Part shown: piece by piece, positions 49,901 through 61,900 of the stretch
Position numbering within the stretch: the first letter of the stretch is position 1
Layout: the number at the start of each line of letters is the position of its first letter
NCBI RefSeq assembly: GCF_037975245.1
Contig: NC_092574.1
Coordinates: 18,757,713 to 18,821,712, forward strand
Source of the DNA: Apostichopus japonicus
Taxonomy: Eukaryota; Echinodermata; Holothuroidea; Aspidochirotida; Stichopodidae
Direction: 5' to 3'
DNA: 64,000 bases
Program-made: the position numbers and the translations under genes
The notes under the pieces: model-generated
The model's input: only the letters and a program-made list of their open reading frames with translations
What the model was told of the DNA's origin: nothing
Databases searched by the model: none

Positions 49901-52900
49901 ATGAGATATTCAGCAATTATATAAACTATTATTAAGCAACTTCTGCATTCTTAAGGTCTTTAGTTTGGTATTTCTACACAATACAGATAGTAATATTAAT
50001 ATAAATAAAATCTAAAGCAAGCAGATATCATAAAAACAAGCAAGCAAAAATAATAACAAAAGTAAAATGAAAAAAAAAGAACAAACGTGTATCTTGATGT
50101 TTTGTTATAGCTTATAGCATCATAATCTGCAAATGATATGAATTTGTGTCAGATTCCTTTGAACATTTAAGAGATGACTGCATCAACAATTAAGTATCCT
50201 TGGATATTAAGAAGAGAATGAATCTAAAAGAGCTTTTATACCAGCATTTTAGGGAAAAACTTCCCTTGTCTCCTCGTAAAATCTGTCTCTTTTGTGTGTG
50301 TGCGTGAACGTAAACGATCTATTTATCATACCTCCATTCTACTATGTCTCCCCGCTCCTTTCAATGTCTTGAATGTACTTTTCTCTTTTTCATCTATGAG
50401 TGCACCGATGTCAAGATATTGTTTTCTGCCTTAATTTGCTGTTGTTAGTCTAACTGTGCTCTCTATTACAGACACTCTCTTAACTGATAACTGTCATACC
50501 GGCATACATGATCTCCTTCCAGTTCAAATAGGTAGCTTAGAGTGATATGGCGTTATCGTCATGATGTATTCTTCGTGAAAGCTTAAATATTTTAAATCAA
50601 CGATCTTCCAGACCTGGGTTTTATTGAGAGGATTTTCTGGTGGCAAAACATTGTGAAACTTATATTAAAGAGAAAAATATTCCACACTGCTAATTGAAAC
50701 CCTGTCTCAATATCTTGGCCCTAACTTGAGATATGGCTGATTGAAATACAACTTAGTTTGACTGGCTAAACTACATCCAACTACTCCAGGATGTTGGATC
50801 ACAGTAAGGGGTATGTGATGTCATCTGGGCAAATGCTCTTCAAAAGCTTTACATAGACATTATAATCTTCTTATATATTTATCCTTGAAACCAAATACAT
50901 TTGGGAATGCTTGCTTTCGATGTCAAATTTCTCTGTAATTAGAATTCCATGAAAATGTATCCCTTTTTAGATACATATTTGATTCCTCTGTGGATAAATG
51001 AATGACAACTAATCAACAAAAACAAAGGACATTTGCAGCTGAAGTGCCCTGATGACATCCATATTGCTATTGCCAGATGCATTTACAAAGTATCAAATTT
51101 GTTTTCAGGAATTTTAGCTTCGCAATACAAAGTGCTAATAGGATGTGGTTTTCGCCAACAGATTCAAAAAATATTCAGCAATTTTAACTAAGTGATCAAC
51201 TTGAGTCACCAGAATATTCTTTTGAAGCATTCATAACACAATGACTTGCACAATTTGTAAACAAGAGCTTTCACAGTCAATGATTTCTGCCTTAGATGTA
51301 TTATCTGTTCATTCTTCTTGTTTTTGTCCTTGTGGGAGAGGGGGCATGGGTGGAGAACCAAATGGTGGCAAAATAAATTATACCAAAATAGGATATTTAT
51401 CATCATCGGAAGAGATTATTCTAGTTGACAGGATGTGTGTTTTTGTAATTACAGTGAAACTAAACCACGCTGATATTGATAATATTTCTAGGAATATGGC
51501 CAAAACTAGGTCTTTAAATAATGGTATTGAATGATCCAAATTACGTCTTCAGTCAAAGCCTTTTACAGAAAATTAGTTAATCTGTTACCAAATCCTGGAG
51601 AATCATTGAGAAAAGCGAAGCAACTTCCTACATGAAAGATGTATATTCAGAATCGTTCAAATACTTTTGTAATTATGTTCCTTTGAGATACCTCTGTAGA
51701 GAAGTCCAAGGGCACTAATGAGAAAGGGTTAACCCTTAGATCTTTACATGTGTTTCCCTGGTGTTCACAATCACATGCATTTGATGGGAACCATATCAGA
51801 ATCAGTGAACAGATATTTGAAATGTCTAATGTGCATATTCTAAATGGGGCTCTTTATGTGTGACATTGCAGCTACAAGTGAGGGTCAACCCTCTCCCCTC
51901 TGCCTACCTCCGCCTGGTATGTTCAGTGGCATCCTTTATAGTCTGTGTACATATTACTGTCTGAAGGGTTACTGGGTCAGGAGATAGAGAGGCAATGAGC
52001 ATTAGATGAAATTCATGAAATAGAACAGATTTTAGTCCTCTACATTCATAGCAGTAGCACATGTGTAGAAATGCAGAAAGGAGGAGGAAGGAGTCAACTT
52101 TTTAAAAAAATAAAAAACTATTTGGAAATTGTCATCTATATGTCTTTGTCATTAGTTTATTTATCTTTTGGCTGAGAATGCAAAGCAGACAATCAAAAGA
52201 ATACCTGGATCATCAGCCAGTTGGGACAAGTTTGCAATGCTAATACCACCCTATACTGTCCTCTCATATCATGCTTCAAAGCACTCATACTGACAGTATG
52301 TACAGTGTCTAACCTTTATCTGATAGAAAACCAGGATGCTCATACTGCTAGCACAAGTGCTTTGAAGCATGACATGAATGTACAGTGCATAAAGAATTGT
52401 CCCAACTTGGTTGTAAAATGCCTTAGTTATAGCCAAATCAATCTAACATTATGTGAAAGTCTGTTGTATTTCATTCTTAGATGTTTATTTCAACCGTCCA
52501 AGTGGTGATTCATTCTCCTATTATCCCTCACCTGTTAGAACATTGTTTTGTGATTGGCCAGTTTTTGTCTCACCCAGTTGATACGATCTTCCTCTATACT
52601 GTTATTTTATGTTCTGCCCCAAAGCACTCGTTCCGACGGTATGAGCAGTATGGATATTGTGTTCCTATTGGGTTAGGAACTGTTCATACTGTCAGTACGA
52701 ATGCTTTGAAGCATGATATGGGAGTACAGTATGGATTGTCTCAACTGGCCGTCTTGTCTGTTGCATGTCCTGCATATTTATGAGTAAGCTAATGAATATG
52801 TATATGTATGCATAGCATGTTGTAGTACACCTCCTCCAGTGTGTGTAATTTCCTTCATATACATGTGTAGCTGCCTATCACCTCTGTGCATATTCTGTGT

Positions 52901-55900
52901 ATTCTCTATACATATACTCAGCCATTATATTTACCTTGCCTTACTGTACCTTGTACCACCTTGTCTTTACTGTACATACCCTGTACCAGGTCCACTGATG
53001 TATAGTATGTGGTCTATCAAAGAGAAGCTGCCGACATCCAAACAAGTTATCAATCTTTCATTCGAAGGAAGTGTCTGTTGACACAAAGTCGACACAATAG
53101 TTTGTTTTTCTTGGGCATTAAAATTTATAAAGACTCTTTTTGTGAAGATTTTTACGAAATTTACATGCCAGATGTGAAACCCAACTTCATCTTGTATTTT
53201 TTCAAGTTATGATTCAAACACAGCAGTTTGATGGGATCATTCCAATAAGCTTTGAATTATATTTCCTTGAAATGTACTTGGGATGTATGGGTTGACATAA
53301 ATACTGACAAGTTTGAAGAGACTCAGGTAAACAAACAAACAGGTAGATAGACATACATCCCAAACAAATATACATGCATGTTGCATTAAACATTCATTGA
53401 TAATGACCAAACACATACACAGCGTTTGTTTTATGAACTTTTAGCATGTTTTTTATACGTTAATAGAACATTTACCTCAGCTGCGATTTGCCGGGCTTTG
53501 ACTTTGATAGTTTGCACATAAACTTAGGAATTTCACTGAGAAGCCACTTGGTTAAAATGGAAAGAAAAAGCATTTTCAATTCTGATAAATCAACCAGAAA
53601 AGAAATCCTCAATTGTTCCTTTTGTTATATTATTTCCTTACAACTGAATGATGGTTAATACTGCTGTTTTCACATTGGATACTAACTGACACCCTTTTAT
53701 ATTCCACAACGGAAAATAACATAGAACCCTATCAATACAAGAAACAACCCGTTTCAGTGTATACAACACTTGTATACTAAAACATCCGAAAAAAACATTT
53801 GGACAGAACAACAGATTCCGGTAACCCATGTTTTTCCTTTGCTTTTTGTTGTTCTTTTCTGGAAGTGTAAAATCCCAAAGCATCCTAGAAAAAACCCTTC
53901 ATATGTAAATTGCCCTGCTGCTACTTAATCTCTTAAGCGCAATACTTGTTTGTAGAAAGAAACTAATAAATTAAATTCAATACATTTCCAGTTTTACAAG
54001 AAAAGAAAGTTGCCAAAAACCTATTCTCCTGTGAGCAGTTTTCTTCATCTTGATATGATGATGCGTATTATTAGCAATTGAGAAAGCTGTAAAATGCAAA
54101 GGAATGATATGTTGGTGCTGAAAGCAATCATGAAAACATTTTAATTTATAGTTAATAGTTCATCAAGTTATGGGTTCATTTTTCTGCTTCTTGATTTTCT
54201 TCATTGACTTTAAATGTTTGCAGATTATCGTTCTGAACCCCTGTAGAAACTTTTCTATCTGTATTACTTCCATTCGTGTAACATTCAATTCAAAATAATG
54301 AATTTAAATGATGTTTAAATGCAGAGTTTGGAGGTAATTTACCTTTCCGAATAACTACTGTTTTATTGTTGTTCTGTTCTGTTTACTAAATTTAGTTTCC
54401 TTGTTTTGTAGAAATTGAATTTGTGGCAAAAAGTGGGATATTTTCTCATGTTCAGTCAAGCAAATATTCTTACCGGGACAACAATATACCAGCCAATGAT
54501 TTGGGAGTTCTGTGCAATTTACCAACAGCATAACAACATTTACCCATATGTATTTTTGGGGGGTAACTGGGAGGGGTACAAGGACTCTGGGAGGCATATA
54601 CAGACCATTCCACTGTTACCCTAACTGATTTGCTTGTTTTAACATTGCTCTTAAGCTCCACTATCCATTCCTCTTCCATCTGTCACTGTTCTTTCTTCAT
54701 ATTTATGTTCCCATGTCTTGAACTGAGTCGGTTGAAACTACTGCTTGTAGCATGGCATCCTATCTCACTGTTGATGAATCCTTCTCTTGTACTTTCTTGA
54801 GTTCTTTGCCAAAATATTCTGTTGTCACTGCAACACCTGTCTAAAGCAAGAATAGAGAGATGTTGGCTGCCTCATGCTTTGTAGGCCTCTTAGTGGTATC
54901 ATATAGAACTTATTTGTATGCTGTTTCTAGGAAAATGTTCATGTTCATGTTACGTCATCGAAACCACAATGCATTTTTGCATTCTGGTTATTCAGTGGCG
55001 TTTGTACAGTCTAGATTCTCTCTCTGTCACTGCTTATTTTCATTTCGACATTTTCCTGTTTTGTTCTCTCCATGTTGTGATTTTCTTCTCATTTCTTAAA
55101 TTCTCAATGAGGACAGCTTGACATCCTTAATGGTCCACCAGTGATTCCCAGGTGTACTGTTCTCTCAGTTTAATATCAATGGCTGTCTTAAATCTTCAGA
55201 CTTGTTATTGTGATTTCTCTTAAAGTCAGAAGTCACCACTAAGGGAACTCTACAGGACTGTATATCATGATCTTTAAAACTCTCCTTCTATGTCCCTACA
55301 CAAGTAATGTCCAACTTTGTTGTTGAAATTGTTGAATCATGCTGAACCCTGTTGAACGATGCTTCATTCTGTTGAATGATGTTGCCTTCATTTGTCTTGT
55401 TCCATTTTGTTGAACATTGTTACACTTTTTCAACCCATTTTACTCTTTATGTTGCACTCTGCTGACAAGTTTGTTGATTCATGTTGCGTTTCTTGTTACA
55501 TTTTCGTGGACGATGTATTGAGTGTTTCCAAGATACACTGTATTGATATGTGTTGGGTGTTTAGATTTATGCATTGTTCCATTAGTAGGACTCTTAAATG
55601 TTCCCTGTGTTGGCATCATCTTTGGCAATTCATGGTTCTTTTATACCAAAGATGAAACTAATTGTTAATATTCCTTTCTATCTTCTGTTGAGTTGGTTAA
55701 GTATCTAAATCAGTGATTCCATGGATTGTTGTTGAAGTGTTCTAATCTGTTGAAAGTGTGTCTGTGCTTAATGAATAATTTCTTTGGGTCACACAGGCAA
55801 AACACCTCCCCACAGTTTAGATGAAGATCTTGAGAATCCTCTGCAGTCTTATAGACCTCCAGCGGAACTTGCTCGTAAGCAGTCAGGTAAAGATTTATAT

Positions 55901-58900
55901 CACCAAGTTCCATAGGCGATGTACATAAGAAACTTGATATTCTCGTCCCCCATGTGACGATTCAATTTCTTTACTCCTATAGTCTTTCTTCAGTAAAGTT
56001 TTTAAAAACTCAAGTACCAGGATGGATTATTTTGGTGCTCTCCTCTTTTAATCCTCTTCTTTCTCTTTTGTCTGTCTCATGTCCTGAAATGGTGCATTCT
56101 TCTGCACTGGTTACATTACATTATTATTCCAACTGATACCTTAACTATTTGGCAGTATTTTGAATGATACTGTCCTGATTACTAGTATCTCAACTGGTAC
56201 AGGACTGGTTACATGTGTGTTTTACCTGATTCATAACTGGTTACAGTAACATTTCAACCGATACTTTACTGGTCATGCCAGTATTTCAATGGACACTTTA
56301 TTGTTCATATTATTATTTTAAACAATACTTTACTGGTTAAAATTTATTGTTACAGCTGAACCTTCATAGGTACTGTAGCATATGGATTGATAGATTACTG
56401 GTTAAGGTAGCATTTTCACAAAATACATTACTGGTTACAATAACATTTCAACTGATATGTTACTGGTTACAGTAGAATTTCAACTGATACATTACTGGTT
56501 ACAATAGCATTTCAACTGATGCGTTACTGGTTACAGTAGTATTTCAACTGATACATTACTGGTTACAGTAGCATATTAAACTGATATGTTACTGGTTACA
56601 GTAGCATTTCAACTGATATGTTACTGGTTACAGTAGTACTTCAACTGATACATTACTGGTTAAGGTAGCATTTTCACAAATACATTACTGGTTACAGTAG
56701 CATTTCAACTGATATGTTACTGGTTACAGTAGTACTTCAACTGATATGTTACAGGTTACAAGTAGCCATTTCAACTGACACTTACTAGTTACATTAACAA
56801 TTTAACAGATCAACTACTTGTAACAGTATAGACTCAGTGGACACTTAACTCATTATGTTAGTATTTGAGGTGAACTGTCACTGGTAACAGTAGCATTATA
56901 ACATATATTTTACTAGTTACATCAGTATTTGCATAGTTATAGATACAGTAGTTTGTCAACTGATACACTAAACTAATATTTGATTGGTTACAGCAGTATA
57001 TCAAGTGATAATGCAGTACTTGTTACGCTGTTACTTCATGTCATACTTACCTGGTACCAATATCATGACAGTCAACTGAAATTAAATAACCATCTGCTAT
57101 GGCAAAGAAATTTTGATTGCTTATTGTAGTAAGCGATGTCTTGTACTAACAAACAAAAACATGTACAAACAGATGATATCCCCATCTTACAACACAGTGA
57201 AGATGAAGTAAGATATGATCTGTGTTTCATCCTCTTGGAATGAATTATTAGGAAAATAGTGAAGATAGCAGTATTCTTCCATGTTCCTGTGTGTAATGAC
57301 TGTTTTGACTTTTTTGAGACAAAACAATCGTTATAAACCATTGAGACAAAGGACCCGTTCATGAAACCTTTGAGACCAATGACCCTTTACACACGTTCGA
57401 GAAACAGCGACCCATAGAGAACATTAATTTCACTTCCTTGCATATTAAGCTAACAGTGAATCGTGTTAATATTACCAGTAAAATTGCATTGGCTGTAAGC
57501 AATTGCGACATTAATCTGTCATAATCTGAAAGCATTTATTACAGGAAATCTATGCTAAATTATTTCTCTGGCTTCCTGTAACTCTAGTCTGTAGATCTTC
57601 TAAACTGAAAGTAGAGTTTCTTAATTAATATATTTATGGGCAAATAAAAAACGATTGATTGGTTTTTCCTTTCTTTTTTCTTATAGGTACTACAACCTTT
57701 GCCCGGCCACCTCTAGCTAGAACGGATGAGCTGTAAGTTGGATTCTTTGTTGCAAATTCTATTGGCAAATTAGCAACTGTTTAATACTCTCTACTGCTAT
57801 ATTAACTGTGATGGCCTTGATCTTTTCTATCTATGCTCATCCATGCTTCGGTACTGGAAAATTTGAATATTATCTTTGAAGACAAATGACTAAACTTTAC
57901 ATCTATTTATCACCTTTTTTTCTTCTTCCTGCGGCAACAACATTGGTACTCAAGGGAGATTATTTATAGAACTAAGTAGTTTACCAGATAGAGTGCACTT
58001 TACATAACATATTTCTGACACTGACACCCAGTTTAGACCATACTAGTTTTTTATCGTAAAGGAAATAAAAATAGTCCGTAGCTTTGGTAGTACTAATCAT
58101 AGTAGAAGAGCTCCATAAAATATCGCTTTGTCTTTTGTTCCTTTTTCTTTGCACTGAAATACCTTTTCTGTCATTCTGTCATTTTTCATTCTTCCAAGTT
58201 TCTTCCTTTTTTTTTTCAATTTTATTTTTTCAAAAAAAAATTTTCTTCAAATTTGTGGTTGTCGCCTTTCTGGTAAGTTCTCTTCATCAACCACCCAAAA
58301 ACATGAAGAATCCTAACTTATAACCTTTCACCTCACAGAGATAATAACCATGAAGCGCCCGAAGTGACTCCTAGGGATAAGAGTCCATCGATTAGCTCCA
58401 GTACCTCCACTGTCTCACAGTAAGACCCCACCCAGTTTCATAATACTGCTGCATGCATTCATCTATTTCTCCTCGTCTCTCCCACCTGCATCCTCACAGT
58501 CATGTTTATTCAGTAGTTAAATCTTCTTATGAATATTCAATTCAGATTATTCCAAATTGGATGGATGCCATCTCACCATAACCTCGCTATGCAATGCTTA
58601 CACAGTGTGTTCAAATAGTGTGTACATAATGTTCCCCAAAGTCAGTGACTGTCACTTACATATTTTTAGTTTGGAGTTTTTTTATTTTGTTTTGGTATGT
58701 TTTTGAGACTGTTTTCCCCAAACAAAGCAAAGAAAACATGTATTACAATAGATAATATAAATAATTTTCAATCAACCCCAATGCAAGACTGAAAAACAAA
58801 ATTTTAAACTTACAGCTAACAGTGAAACAGATTTTAGCAAAGAAAAGTGTGTTCAAAGTGTGTTACACAGTGTGTTCAAATAGTGTGTACATAATGTTCC

Positions 58901-61900
58901 CCAAAGTCAGTGACTGTCACTTACATATTTTTTGTTTTGGGGTTTTTTTATTTTGTTTTGGTATGTTTTTGAGACTGTTTTCCCCAAACAAAGCAAAGAA
59001 AACATGTATTACAATAGATAATATAAATAATTTTCAATCAACCCAATGCAAGACTGAAAAACAAAATTTTAAACTTACAGCTAACAGTGAAACAGATTTT
59101 AGCAAAGAAAAGTGTGTTCAAAGTGTGTTACACAGTGTGTTCAAATAGTGTGTACATAATGTTCGCCAAAGTCAGTGACTGTCACTTACATTTTTTTGTT
59201 TTGGAGTTTTTTTATTTTGTTTTGGTATGTTTTTGAGACTGTTTTCCCCAAACAAAGCAAAGAAAACATGTATTACAATAGATACTATAAATAATTTTCA
59301 ATCAACCCAATGCAAGACTGAAAAACAAAATTTTAAACTTACAGCTAACAGTGAAACAGATTTTAGGATGTATTAATATATTTTCCATATGCCTTGCTTG
59401 AAGTGAACATATTTTAATCTTTTCTAACTTGACTAGCAAATGCTTTGTAACTCATTAACAAGTAATATTTAAACAAATTAATAATAGCTACTGTAAAAAC
59501 AGATTGCCGGATGTACACTGTCTATACAAGGTTTTCCCAGTTACACTAATTCTTGCTTCACCTAAGGATTGTCATTGGGATTCACTATTGTAATGAACCC
59601 TTCAGTGAAAAGATTGTCTTGTAGGGAACCTTGCTTTATCCAAAAATGTTTAACTCCCAAGGTTGAAAAATAAACTCTTAATGGTATGTTTTATCTGTGG
59701 AGATATTTTAATTTAAGTTGATTTGTTGTGATTGCATCTGGCAACAGCAATGTGAGCAATATCATTATAATAGGAGGGCAATAATTGTTTGTTTTCTTTC
59801 TTATATTTAAACATTATTTGGGCAAGGAGGAAGAATTCTTTAGGTGGTAGTTTCTTCACTGTCAGGATTCAAAAATCAGTATATTTTACTGGATAAATGG
59901 GATTTGTGGATTTGGTGTTTGCCAGTAGACAAAGAAGGCACTTGTACTTTCCTGCAAGTAGACATTAAAAACACATAGGTGAGGTAAAAATATGTCAATT
60001 AAAAAATTAATGATTTACCATACCAAGGATAAGCCCTGAATTGCTGCTGTTTATCAGTAAATATTATTGGGCTGTTCCCATAAACCTGTACAGTGATTAA
60101 TGCGTTCTGTAATTCACGAAAATTGCCATGTGGTCACAAAAGTCTTTGTTTTCCAATTGAATCTTTTATTGCATCTGAGGAACTGGCCTAGTCTGTGTTA
60201 GACTAAAAGTAGTCCAGCCACCTGTATTCACGAGGCCCCAGAAGTTTAAATGTTTCTTTTATAAAAAAAAACTATAAGTGTTAAAGAAATAAAACATGGG
60301 TTGATAGTAGTGTTGTTTGGCTGTCTGCAACATATCAAAATTAAAGTTTATACCTTAAAGTCATCCTGTTAAGGTAGCAATGATGGGTGGGTTTGTTGCT
60401 GCTTTAATGGTTGTTTGAATTTGTAACAATTTTGTTTCAGTTTCACATAGAGTTTGGTAATTTAGGTAGATGTTTAGTTATATGTACTTGGCATGAATGT
60501 ATGTAGAAAGAATAGGATAGTTGTGTGTTGGATTCAATATATCTCTGTTGAACATTTCCTTCAGTACGTGTTTTGTCGAAAATGTGGTACAATGGATACG
60601 TGTGTTTAGATAAGATGTTTTACAGTGGTGTTGTTGTCCAGTTTCTCATTTTTTGTGACAGCTTTATGATTCAAGAAATCTGGTTGCAGAGCAATCTTCA
60701 AGAACAAAGATATAATAAGCTGTTTCTTAGAAAATTAATTGTTCCTTTCTAAATGCTTGAAGCATTAACTAATATTAACTAATGATACTGTACAGATTGC
60801 AAACAGACTGGTGGCGTCAAATTAAAACATGTGAGCTCTTGCTATGTGATAATGTTTGAAAGTGATTTTGTAGTGGTATGTTCTAGAATCAACTGGTGGC
60901 CGGCCACACTATCACAGTTGGACCATGTTTCTTTGTTCATTTTTTCTCAAAACGTTTTCAAGAGATATTTAACATTTTGATTTTAATATTCTTCCATAAT
61001 GCTAGTCCACCTACAGGAAATCAAGCTTTCCGCTTGATGTATGTACTTCATGGTGCTACATGCTTACTTGTTCCTCTGTAATAATTATTGTCCCTATTAC
61101 ACACAATGTGATGAAGATTTTTTGTCATGGGGGGAAAACAAGCTGGCTGTGTTTGTTTGTGAGATAAATGCCACTCACCAATTAAGTGCACTTCATAACA
61201 GAGCTATATAGTTACTTTGATGCATTGTACAGCATTATAAAAGATTGGTTAATTAGCATCTTTTGAGGCGAAATGAAGCACGTCATAAATGCTCCAATTG
61301 ATCATTGCAGTACTTAAAATTTCAATTCAAAAATTTTCTAAACTAATGCCAAGGGAAAAAAGTTGTAGTCAATCTTATTCACAGTGCTTGGGTATATAGT
61401 ATTTGAAAAGTATCGGAACTGGTTTATTTACAACAAAGTATGAAACCTGGTGTAAAGTATTTTCTTAACTTGGAAACTTTCTTTGCCATTGGCATAACAA
61501 AGGACAAGTTTGCATTTATGCAATTGTTGTAAATTGGATCATGTTTCAGTATCTTTTTCTTGTAGCTATACTTTGATCTCCTATAAGATACTCAGTTGGT
61601 CAAAGCTTTTAAAAAAAACCCCACAAAGCACAGAAAGGCTTTTAACATGGTAATTGTGATCAACCAACCATAGCTCATCACTGCTACAAAACATTTCCAA
61701 ACTATATTCTTCAAAATAGTACACATTGTCGTAGTGTTTTATATGTCTGTAGAAGTACAGGAAATATAAAAGCAAAAATGGATAGCTCACATCACTTAAC
61801 TTTGAAATTGTTTTAATTCCTTATACAAATGATCACCATTATTTTCAGTTTGCTTTGCTTTTGTTTCCTTTTGTAATTACTTTCATTGTTAAATGGAGGA

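Larger units (their letters stand above)
51917..55796. other. Intron
   Basis: Contains two fold-back elements (52217-52410 and 52557-52750) and a run of degenerate TGTTGAA motifs (55320-55440). No additional exon could be supported. Confidence 0.75.

Noticed and set aside
52221-52783. Two ~100-codon plus-strand open frames
   Set aside because: They lie over the fold-back elements. Shared peptide words with the frame at 6796-6990 reflect the repeat, not a protein family.
54222-54247. Possible exon after TTTGCAG at 54224, encoding YRSEPL then a stop
   Set aside because: Only seven codons with no family support. It would be an improbable terminal exon.
58822-59148. 108-codon open frame
   Set aside because: It reads through one unit of the 265-base tandem repeat, and the encoded peptide repeats its own start at the end.
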